NCBI RefSeq assembly: GCF_040869045.1
Contig: NC_090319.1
Location: forward strand, 172,148,645 to 172,212,644
Length of the DNA stretch: 64,000 bases
Direction of reading: 5' to 3'
Source: Eurosta solidaginis
Lineage: Eukaryota; Arthropoda; Insecta; Diptera; Tephritidae
Shown here: piece after piece, positions 32,869-41,489 of the stretch
How positions within the stretch are numbered: position 1 is the first letter of the stretch
Layout: every line of letters begins with the position of its first letter
The notes under the pieces: generated by a model
Told to the model about the DNA's origin: nothing
The model's database searches: none
What the model saw: only the letters and a program-made list of their open reading frames with translations
Translations under genes and position numbers: made by a program

Positions 32869-33795
32869 TTAAAGTCCGGACACTTGCATTTCTACCTCTA
32901 TTATTGGAAGTGTTAGAACCGTTATTATTGCTAGTACGACCATTGCTGCTTTATTATTATTATTAGACTGATGCCCATTTCCGCCTCCGGAACGGAAATT
33001 TTGCCTTTGATTGCCGCGATTGAAGTTGTTTCCATAGTTACTGTTACTAAAAGATGGTCCTTTTTGTCTATAACTGTTAAAGTTACGACTTTGATTTTGT
33101 AAATTTCGACCTTGGTTATTACTTTGAAAATTTCTGAAATTGTTATTGTTCCGAGCCTTAAATGCTAAAACATGGCGCTCTTTTATTTCATTTGATTGCT
33201 TTACAATCAATTTAGCTACTACGTCAGAAATTGGTTGAAGCGAGGATTGATTTGACTAAACAGGTTTTTGCGTTCCATCAGCAAACGTTAACTGTTTGCT
33301 CGATGGCCATTTTATGGGCTTTGGCCCGAGTAATCCCTTCGATAATGAGCGAACTCTCTAAGAATCAGACAATTCCTCGACGCGTTTTGCAAAATCGGTG
33401 TATTTATTATTATTAACTTGCAAAGCTGCAATTTTTCCGGCCACAACTTTGGAGTTGTCGGGTTTTATACGGTTACGTAGTGCTAGTTTTATATCATTAA
33501 CTGAAAGTATTTGAGTTGGTATAGCTTCTCGAGTTTTACCATCGAGTTTGGATTTAATAAATGAAATATAAGTGCCAGTTAAATTTCCGTCGACAAATTC
33601 TTCGATTAAATCAATTTTATTAATGAAAGATTCAAGACTCAGGGGCTCACCGCTATAATTTTCACGAATTATACCAGCGCACATGCCGATAAACGATCTT
33701 TTTTCCTCAGGAGTTGCCATATTTGTATCGGAATTAGGAGGAGTTGAAATATGTGTTTCGGGCAATTCCTCAAATCCGTGAAATTCTCCGGACAA
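32869..33795 (-). pseudogene. gypsy gag, mdg1/412 type
   Basis: Minus strand. The segment 33795-33358 holds INKIDLIEEFVDGNLTGTYI, KLDGKTREAIPTQILSV, RIKPDNSKVVAGKIAAL and YTDFAKRVEELSDS, the capsid part of mdg1/412-like gag. After a frame break the 33210-32869 segment is an Asn/Arg/Gly-rich tail (NFRNFQSNNQGRNLQNQSRN). No CCHC knuckle is visible, as expected for this group. Broken by at least two frame changes. Confidence 0.75.
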
Positions 33796-34364
33796 AGAAA
33801 GTCTAACAACAAGCTTTTTGATTGTACTGGGCGAATATGTGGTTGATCCTTCGGAAACTGGGCTTTTAAAATCAAGATTTTTCGGAATCGAAACTTTCGG
33901 AATTAAAATTTTTGAAATTGGAATCTGAATTTTCGTAATCTGAGTCTTGCTTTGAAATTTTGGGAACTACTTTCTTGTTTCTAAGAAACATATATATTGG
34001 AACGAAAAGACGAAATATTCAAACTTTACTTGAGCAAGATGTGTGGGATTTATTTATGAAGATTGAATCGAAATTGAATTTAAAGAAAATTGAATTTGGA
34101 CGAGAAAATTATTCGAAAATGTATCATGCTTGAAGAAAAAGTTATGCAGAATGAAAGGCAAGCGGAATTTGAGAGAGTCAAATTTAAAGAATTATCAGGT
34201 AATTTAATGAAAATCTGAATTTTGATTATAAAACTGATTTAAGTTGAGCTCAAAAGAAAATTATGAAAGTATTTTTAAAGGAAATTTATGAAGATATTGT
34301 AAAAAGAAATTTGTGCAAGTATGTATTGTAAAAGAAACCCAAAGTATTATCAAATTATGTTTTT

Positions 34365-34625
34365 TCACGCACGCACCGTTTAAAGTCAAAATTGTATGAT
34401 TTTATTTTTATAGATACGGGCGCACCGCATCTTTCCAAACTTGTAATATAAATATCCTCGGACGCACCGGGATAAAAAAAAATGTTATGTTATATTTATA
34501 CACGGAGGCACCGCTTTTAAGTCAAAAAAAATCTCATTGGTTTTTCGCGGAACCACCGTTCACGCAAAAAAATCTTTTGGTTATTTACGGAACCACCGCT
34601 TTAAAGAAAAGTGTAATCATGTATT
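34365..34625. repeat. Six-fold ~44-bp repeat in gypsy leader
   Basis: A CACCG-centred motif preceded by CGC/GGA/GAA recurs at about 34373, 34423, 34464, 34508, 34553 and 34593, each followed by a T- or A-rich arm of ~35 bases. Spacing is 40-50 bases. It lies in the element's 5' leader (minus-strand sense), the position where gypsy carries its Su(Hw) insulator, but the motif is different. Confidence 0.6.
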
Positions 34626-34899
34626 TTTTGTTTTTAACGCGGACGTCCACTGATGGAGCCCACTGTAGGGCAGAGTGGGACTAAAACTAAAATTTTATTT
34701 AAATGGTTAATTATTAATTTTGGAACCTTTTTTTGCTGACCAAATATTAAAGCTAATAAAAATTTTCCGTTTTTGTCCCACAGTGCCTACCTGTATATTT
34801 ATGCATATGTATGTGGAAAATTATAATTTTTGTAGTGATTCATGTAATTAATTAAGTATAATGTAATTTTGGCGTAGTTATGAAAAATTATCGTTGCAA

Positions 34900-35533
34900 A
34901 TGGGGAAAATTAACATAAGTAAAATATTTTTATTATTTGGTTTGCTGGGTAGAGCTTTAGTGGTCGTTTTAAATAAGTGCACTTTGTTGTTTTTGTGTTA
35001 CTTTGTCGCGTTTCGACGCTTACACCGTCATTTTCAGAAAGCTGTTTTATTTGAAAATATATCAAATATGTATATAAAAATTAACCACTTTTTCCAACAA
35101 TAAACACGAAAATTCAATCTTGACAATTATTACTTACATTGATTATTTAACTAATTACAATATCACAGTATAATACAAACAAACATATTTACATATTACT
35201 AACTATCACTGATTTGTGATTATCTCTTCGCTCTTTGTACAACTGCGGTATAAATGTTGCTTATATTGTTGGCGTCCTGTTTGAAATTCATAACCTGGTG
35301 TATTTTTTGTTGTATTATTAAGCTCTCTAAAGTTAGTCGTGTTTTTTCTCTTTTTTCTATGTCTAATATTTGTGCATGGTCAAAATCCGCTGTATGGTTA
35401 CTCTTTGTAAGGTGGTGCGCGAGAGCCGTTGTCATCTTTTTATTTTTCGCATCTGTTCTGTGTTTGTTTAGCCGTATACCCAGTTGCCGTTTAGTTGTGC
35501 CTATGTAGTATTCATCACATTTTTCACCCATTT
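34900..35533 (-). mobile_element. Penelope-like element fragment (GIY-YIG end)
   Basis: Minus-strand ORF 35531-35220 encodes CDEYYIGTTKRQLGIRLNKH, then ALAHHLTKSNHTADF and a Glu-containing LTLESLIIQQK, ending with INTRON-like Asn-rich sequence and a stop. This is the GIY-YIG endonuclease domain at the C-terminus of Penelope retroelements; the GIY motif reads YYIG and the Arg (IRLNKH) and Glu are kept. The RT is missing. It begins abruptly beside an ATT/TTA-rich tract (35534-35555), the pattern of 5' truncation on insertion into the gypsy leader. About 150 bases past the stop is a hammerhead-like motif. Confidence 0.8.
35009..35037 (-). ncRNA. Hammerhead-ribozyme-like motif of Penelope
   Basis: Minus strand: CTGAAAAT, stem GACG / loop GTGTAAG / stem CGTC, then GAAACG. 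Penelope elements are known to carry hammerhead motifs with CUGANGA, stem II and GAAAC. Here the core G8 position is A (CUGAAAA), which should weaken or abolish cleavage. Stem I/III were not worked out. Confidence 0.5.
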
Positions 35534-35559
35534 TTATTATTATTATTATTTTATTTTTA

Positions 35560-36589
35560 TATTTTCCAATTGTGAATACAATTCAAAATAGATTTGTAAT
35601 AGGTATAATGTCGATCGAAATATGTATATAAGTATGAAAATTGAAAAAGAATTTAATAGGTATGAATATCGAATGAAATATATATATAAGTATGAATTTA
35701 TATGACAATGAGAATTATTTCGCACACTGTGCGTCATACCATCTGCTGCCTACTGCATCGCTAGCTGTTCTGCTGCTGCGCCTCCAGTTCTGCCGCTGCG
35801 CTTGCTGTTCTGCTGCTGCTTGATGGCGTCACTTTGTTGCTGGATTTCTTCTTCTTATGGTCCCGTTATGGAAGTGGAGTGGCTAGTGCCGTTTTTCAAC
35901 AAATATATGCCGTATAATGGTTCCGTTATGGCGTGGCTAGTGCCGTTTTCCACCAAAACTTATAATAAAAATCTTTCCATATAGTTTTAATTTATGTAGT
36001 TTTTGTATTTTCCACATATATATTTTTGATGTAACTGTAGTTTTTCATATAAATATTTGCATAGTTTAAGTTTTTAAATGTTTTTAACTGGTGATTCCAC
36101 CATGCTTTAGAAATTTTAAATGTTCAATGTATTTTGTACATATTTCTTCCAACTTGAATTTAATATATTTTTGTAAGGGTTTTTAAATTTTGTAGATTTC
36201 TAAATATTTTAAATTTTTTTTTTTAATTTTCTCCCTCTTTATAGAGTTTTTTCTAAATTTTGTATTTTTTTGTAATTTTTACTTTTTTAAAGAAACATTT
36301 TTTTGTGTAGTTTTTAATTTTTTGTTAGATTTTTGCATTTTTATAACTTTTTTTTTGGATTGTTATTTGATTTTATGTTTTTTTTTTGTAGATTTTTAAA
36401 TTTTTGTGAATATGTGTATTTGTTGTAATTTTGTTAATATTTCCTTTTTCTTCGATTTTATAATTTTTTGTCGGTTTTCGATTTTATAAAGAAAATTTTT
36501 TTTTGGTTTTTTTCCCACTTTAATTAGTGCCCCCACGCCTGTTGGGAGGCTTGAATAATGGCCACTCGCCGCATTTACAGGCCTTCGGC
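35560..36589 (-). other. gypsy leader, AT-rich, no gene
   Basis: The 5' part of the gypsy internal region. It contains CAG-type short repeats at 35762-35822, a ~43-bp direct repeat around GTGGCTAGTGCCGTTTT (35880-35898 and 35932-35950), and long T-rich runs at 36000-36500. No convincing ORF. Confidence 0.5.
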
Positions 36590-36601
36590 CCACGGTCGCC
36601 A
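36590..36601 (-). promoter_or_regulatory. gypsy primer-binding site
   Basis: Minus strand TGGCGACCGTGG directly after the LTR end ...CTTTCA. The first eleven bases match the tRNA-Arg-complementary site used by mdg1/412-type elements. Confidence 0.65.
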
Positions 36602-37092
36602 TGAAAGTGATCCATTTACGGACCTTTAAAAAGTCGGGTTCTGTACCAACACGCACTCGCTCTTATAATAAAAACTCTCTTTTATTTTTGTGCTTATATT
36701 TAGTTAGTTTTATTTAAAGTGAATTTTATTTGTCCTTGTTTTCTTATTAATTTAATAAACGTTCTCTGTTCTAATTTCCCGTTATATTTTTGGTTATAAT
36801 AAATGTTTAACGTTCTTAGTTTAACAAATTTAAAGTCTTAATTCAATTTCAAAAACTTAACTTTTAATTTTCCTCTACGTTTAGATTTTCTGTTCTACAA
36901 CTTTTCCATCCACGACCGGTCATTTCAAATGTCCAAAACGAATACGATCGGGCTCGTTTTCAACCCACTCTGAGTTACCATTTTTTCAATTGATGAATGC
37001 AATTGGCACTGCTGTTCAGCAACAGTTGCTCTGTCAGTTGCACTCAGTGGTGTGTTTTTTGCGTAAAGGCTGGGTAACGCAGTGCGGTTATA
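36602..37092 (-). repeat. gypsy 5' LTR
   Basis: Matches 29042-29555. A third, truncated copy with its flank lies at 45570-45890 as part of a segmental duplication. Confidence 0.8.
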
Positions 37093-37386
37093 ATAAATTA
37101 TATCTTTTAATAATCTTGCGAATCTGGAAGACTTGGTTCCACCCAATATTTTGCTCACCGAAATTGTTAAAAAGTATCTCGAATTATAAAGTTAAATCTG
37201 TTCAAAATAGATTTTTTGACAGGAAAAATTAACAAAAAAAATCACAATAAGTACCCAAAAACTCGTTGTGGTCCCGGTCTCTATCTAAATCTACTTTTCA
37301 CTATGCATATATTTCTATTTTTACCACTAGCTAAGCTTTTGCATCTACTTACACAAATTGTATAATATTTTCGCAACAAAACTTAC

Positions 37387-37725
37387 GGACGGGCCTTAAC
37401 GAATTCCTTTAAAAACTTTATATTGTTGAATAATGGTCAAGTGACAATCTCTGTCCCGCCACTTTCTGATGGTGCGTCAAACTTCCTCAATTCACGAGAA
37501 TACTTCTCTCGCAACGACTGCCAACGTTTGGAACACCTCTATAAATACAACATTACTAATCTAGGAAAAACTCACAAATACATTTTACTTACCTGTTGCT
37601 CCTAAATCGTGGGCCACTTGTGTCCAAGCTGCCTCCTTTTTTTCAGGCAATCTATATCCCAGTAAGGCTTTATTATAAAGCACCTCATGTCGTCGAACAC
37701 AATCAATTAATTCCTCGTCAAACAT
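37387..37725 (-). pseudogene. MADF-domain gene, copy A exons
   Basis: Minus strand. Exon 1 (37725-37593) starts MFDEELIDCVRRHEVLYNKA and ends AWTQVAHDLGAT before GTAAGT. Exon 2 (about 37538-37387, after TTTATAG) has RCSKRWQSLREKYSRELRKF and PSESGGTEIVT, a TGA stop where copy B has Trp, then PLFNNIKFLKEFVKARP before GTAAG. Together this is a MADF (Myb/SANT-like) DNA-binding domain, common in dipteran transcription regulators and in DNA-transposon accessory proteins. The exon 1/exon 2 phase does not join cleanly as I draw it. The next exon is probably 28964-28694, with the gypsy element in the intron. Confidence 0.7.
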
Positions 37726-38059
37726 TTTTTTTTCAAAATCACTAGAAATCCTCCACGTCTGCTTATGGCAAATAGTTAACTAAAAACCTAGAAGAGAGTC
37801 CATATATTCAAAGTTATTGTTTAGACTAGAAAGAAAGTAAAAAAACAAAAAAAGAAGAAAGTAAAAAAACAAAAAAAGAAGAAATCGCTGGCTGTGAAGT
37901 TTCGAAAATCGAAAAAAATCTGGAAGTAATTAAATAATTAAATAAATGTTCAGACTTTAAAACAAGAAACAATATAGATAATAATACGCGTAAACAAGGC
38001 CAGTTTAATGTCACTTTCGCTTTTGCGATGTCTTAATCGGGGTGAAGGAGGGGTGCTAA

Positions 38060-38755
38060 ATGCCAACGTCATCAGCATCAGTGCCAAAATTAGGTATCAC
38101 CAGTTCAGCAAGCTATTCACAACGTAGCCATTCAAAGAACCTTGATAGCGTTTTTAAAGTAGTCAAAACGAAAGCGCGCGAAAAAGGTGAGTCTAATTTT
38201 CTTGGCGGCGAATGCGAGCCAAATTGGGTATTATTATCACCTAGAGGAAATCGTTTTTATTTTCCAAATGCAGTTGGTCCCGAATGGCATGTTCATCAAC
38301 AACTATTACGCTTCAAGCGCCACTGGAGTCACTTGTTGATTTTGATGGCAAGGATACAAAACAAAGTGCAATGCTGGTATTCACGGTCCGTGAATGTTCA
38401 TCTTTAATCAGAAAATCCCTGCATGAATTTTTCCAACACCTGAAGTAGTATCAAGTGAGAAATTAACTTTGCTGACTTTGCGCTTTTCAGGTGATAATGA
38501 GCAGGGCGCAAGACACTTTACTTTATGAATCCTTTTAGTGGCAAACCATTTTATTCTTGGACAAATGGTCGATCGCTTCAAAAAGAATCACTAAACGGTC
38601 ATTAGTACTGAGGATGGGGAAGCAATTTTTTCTGGCGCCATATGCACTAATTCCCCATGTGATTATTTACAAATTAAATCTTTAATTGATGAACAGGGCT
38701 TGCAGAGAAAAAACAGATATTATATTTATGAATCCAAAATTGTTAAAAGATAAAT
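38060..38755 (+). pseudogene. Unrecognised gene-like fragment, copy A
   Basis: Plus strand, opposite to and ~340 bases from the MADF gene. ORF 38060-38407 has KLGITSSASYSQRSHSKNLD, VFKVVKTKAREKGESNFLGG and PNWVLLSPRGNRFYFP. Later pieces in other frames include DRFKKNH, TVISTEDGEAIFSGAICTNS, CDYLQIKSLIDEQGLQRKN and YYIYESKIV. The later pieces recur in copy B with few residue changes, so they look once coding, with frameshifts. I do not recognise the family. No motif that names a function. Confidence 0.4.
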
Positions 38756-38999
38756 TACAGAAATATATTTTATATTATTTTAGTTCAAAGTTTATGTTTA
38801 CCTTTTTCTTGCGAATTCACTTGTTTTCCCGCTTTTTTAAAATATCAAATGACACATGTAAACAATAAAATGACAACCGATACGGCAAGTGACATAAAAA
38901 TCAAAATTCTACAGACTTCTATGTCGTACGCCATGTAGCCATGCGTTGAGTAATCGATTACACATTCATCGCATTGAACAGATTTCATAAGTGACAATA

Positions 39000-39330
39000 C
39001 TCATGCAATGCAATGCACTGCTATGTAAATATAACTGACCCTAAAATAAGTGAAAGTAAAATTGATGACCTAGTTATCGGTGACGAGGAAGTAATCGATT
39101 AGGTAACGAGTACATGTCTTGTACGAATATTGCAAGAGTTTATCGTGTATCTAGGGGTATTAATTCATATTTTTTAGTTATTGGTCTTAATTTGGATGAG
39201 TTTCAAACTGATATAAAAACAGTCTGGCAGCCGTGATTGATATGAAAGGAAGAATATCATTCTTTTCCTGGTGAAAAGGAAGGAATATTTAGAATAACGT
39301 GCCATGATTTTCCAACTTTTCTTTTTTTCG
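39000..39330. other. Spacer, no gene seen
   Basis: AT-rich unique sequence after copy A of the duplication. Nothing recognised. Confidence 0.4.
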
Positions 39331-39588
39331 AGGGGTGGCGGGGGTCCTAAAAATCACAAAATTATCATCCGCAACTCTAGGAAACTCTTAGTTTATGAAA
39401 TATAAGCCTAGTAAGTATACGCGTCTTTTGATACCGCTATCGACATGTGCGACCCGAATTTTAAGTGCAGGACTTAAGTTGAAATTTTACTAAATTTGGA
39501 AATTAAAAAGCTTATATTTCATAAACTAAGAGTTTCCTAGAGTTGCGGATGATAATTTTGTGATTTTTAGGACCCCCTCTACCCCTTT
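39331..39588. repeat. Fold-back element
   Basis: AGGGGTGGCGGGGGTCCTAA ... TATAAGC (39331-39407) is repeated in reverse complement at 39510-39588, almost perfectly over ~75 bases, around a ~100-base centre. The G-rich outer tips match each other less well. Probably a short fold-back MITE; no clear target duplication found. Confidence 0.75.
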
Positions 39589-40107
39589 TACAGAACAGAG
39601 AAGAACAAGACGGTCGTTTTGATACGTGCTCCGTGTTTTTATTAAACAAAAAAATAGTAAACAACATACAAAAGCGCTAAAAAAAAACGTACAACATCTA
39701 ACAACAGGTGCGGGAAGCTGTATTCAAGTGGACAAATCTAAAAACATAGTTTGGGAGAGTGGAGTATTTACATAGGTGGTTAGTAATTTGCAAAAGCTAT
39801 CTGCTGTGCTGCCATTACCGCAGTCGGCGCGCTGCAAACATCGCCAAGCACACTTTCACACAAACGCCTGCTGATACGCTGAGTACGGGTGAGAACATCA
39901 ACAACCTGTCAAGCCGCTTTGTTGCTATACTGTCGCTACTAATTGTGCTCTTTATTTTGTGTTTTTGACTTTTCTTTGCTATCATTAACTTAGCGCGAAA
40001 AATTAGCGCCTGATAAGCATTGAATTTGTTTACAAAGGTGAATGATAGAAAGGGCAAGTGGAAGACATAAAAGAGTGAACAGTGTCAGCCTAAAACAGGG
40101 CTGCCAT
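39589..40107. other. Spacer, no gene seen
   Basis: No coding feature recognised; the short open frames on both strands (39759-39968, 39815-40057) have no motif. It may include the 5' untranslated part of the LINE that follows. Confidence 0.4.
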
Positions 40108-40250
40108 CACGTTAGAAAAATATATATTTATACATATTTTTTAGGTTATTTTTTCAAACCAGTCTTGCGAATATTTAAAGTTGTGTATCACAAAGTTGCC
40201 ATGTAAAGTTGCATATCTTTTACATTTTCTTATAAAGATATACATTTACA

Positions 40251-41486
40251 ATGCCAGCAGAGTGCAAACAATGTCCTGCAAAACTGCTTCAGGTAGATGA
40301 CATAGTAGCATGCTCTGGTGGGTGTGGCTATAGTTTCTGCTTGAAATGCAGTAATATTAAAAGAAATGAAAAAAAGATAATAGAAGATAATATGAACATA
40401 AAATGGTTCTGTAATGTATGTGCATTATCGGATACCAATACTAAATTTGTGGAAATCAAACATTTGATTATTAAATGTGAAGAAACAAAAATGAAAGCCG
40501 TTGATATTAAACAGATAGTCGAGCAGATATTTTGTAATAAATTCTCCCAGATTAAAAGTAGCATTATTACGGACTTCAACTCCCTTTTAGAGCATAACAT
40601 AGAAGTAAAATTGATTGCAATGAAGAATGAGATAGTAAAAGATTTATCTAATGAATTAAAAAAGAGCAATGAATTGCTTAACGATTTACGCGTGGCAAAT
40701 GATCAGCCAGAAAAACTATCTTATGCTCAGGTCGCTTCTGTAAATGAGAATAAAATTGTCATTAAACCGAAAAAGAGGGGCAAAAAAGCTAAGGAAACCA
40801 AGGAAGCTCTAAAAAAAGTTGTCGAACCTACCGAAGGCCTTGTTAAAAATGTTAAAGAAGTAAATAGTGGTGCGATTATTGTAGAATGTAAAAATAAAGA
40901 CGCCTGTGAAAAAGTCCAGCTAAAGGTAAGAGAAGGTATTGGAAACGATTACGAAGCAGAGAAAACAAAAAATAAGGATGAAATAAAAAAGAAAATAAAA
41001 ATTGTTGGTTTAACTGAAAAAGTTAGCAATGAGCGTTTGGTAGAATGCTTAACTAAGCAAAATGACTCATGTAACGGAAAGGATTTTAAAGTGTTAAAAC
41101 TGTATGAAAATACCAATCGTAGAGAAGTAAGCTATATTGCGTTAGTGGAAACAGATGCAGTAACATTCGATAATGTGTTGCAACAAAAGAAACTATATAT
41201 AGAGTGGGATACTTGCGTCGCTTACGAGCATATAAGTGTTCTGAGGTGTTTTAAATGTCTGGGATATAAGCACAAAGCAGCTGAGTGCACGAATAAAGTA
41301 GCTTGCAGCAAATGTGCTGGACCCCATGATAGAAAAGAGTGCACATCTAACATTGTTAAATGTGTAAACTGTAGCGAACTTGTTCAAAAAAAAGTTATTG
41401 ACGTCGATGTTAGCCATTACGCCTTCAGCAAAGATTGTCCTGCGTATAAAAAATATTCGCAACCAAGAAATAAGGCACGAGTTTAG
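40251..41486 (+). CDS. LINE ORF1, PHD-like finger and CCHC knuckles
   Basis: An intact 411-residue ORF from ATG 40251. Residues ~5-60 hold a Cys-rich finger (CKQCPAKLLQVDDIVACSGG, CLKCSNI, WFCNVCA) of PHD type. A Lys/Glu-rich coiled middle follows (~100-260). Then come CCHC-type knuckles near the end: CFKCLGYKHKAAEC, CSKCAGPHDRKEC and CVNCSE...C. The protein should bind the element's RNA and form the transposition particle. PHD-like fingers in ORF1 are known in CR1-group LINEs. The ORF is open throughout, unlike ORF2, so the insertion is fairly recent. Confidence 0.8.
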   Translation: MPAECKQCPAKLLQVDDIVACSGGCGYSFCLKCSNIKRNEKKIIEDNMNIKWFCNVCALSDTNTKFVEIKHLIIKCEETKMKAVDIKQIVEQIFCNKFSQIKSSIITDFNSLLEHNIEVKLIAMKNEIVKDLSNELKKSNELLNDLRVANDQPEKLSYAQVASVNENKIVIKPKKRGKKAKETKEALKKVVEPTEGLVKNVKEVNSGAIIVECKNKDACEKVQLKVREGIGNDYEAEKTKNKDEIKKKIKIVGLTEKVSNERLVECLTKQNDSCNGKDFKVLKLYENTNRREVSYIALVETDAVTFDNVLQQKKLYIEWDTCVAYEHISVLRCFKCLGYKHKAAECTNKVACSKCAGPHDRKECTSNIVKCVNCSELVQKKVIDVDVSHYAFSKDCPAYKKYSQPRNKARV

Positions 41487-41489
41487 CAA

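Larger units (their letters stand above)
29042..37092 (-). mobile_element. gypsy-type (mdg1/412-like) retrotransposon, decayed
   Basis: Two direct repeats, 29042-29555 and 36602-37092, bound an internal region read on the minus strand in gypsy order: gag (33.8-32.9 kb), protease (32.7 kb), RT (31.9-30.9 kb), RNase H (30.9-30.6 kb), integrase pieces (30.4-29.8 kb). A tRNA-Arg-like primer-binding site lies at 36590-36601 and a polypurine tract at 29556-29567. I could not find a clean 4-bp target duplication. The LTRs differ by substitutions and a ~20-bp insertion, so the element is not young. Most of the integrase core is deleted, and a Penelope piece sits in the long leader. It interrupts the MADF gene intron. 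Confidence 0.85.
36781..38999. repeat. Segmental duplication, copy A
   Basis: From inside the gypsy LTR (GTTATATTTTTGGTTATAAT) to GAACAGATTTCATAAGTGACAAT. Matches 45570-57950 once the RTE and BEL-2 insertions are removed. Small indels are present, for example AAGAAGAAAGTAAAAAAACA repeated once more here. The shared LTR end shows that the gypsy element was in place before the duplication. Confidence 0.9.

Noticed and set aside
38060..38407. Intact host gene divergent from the MADF gene
   Set aside because: The later parts are in other frames with stops and the two copies differ by indels; no family recognised, so listed only as a gene-like fragment.
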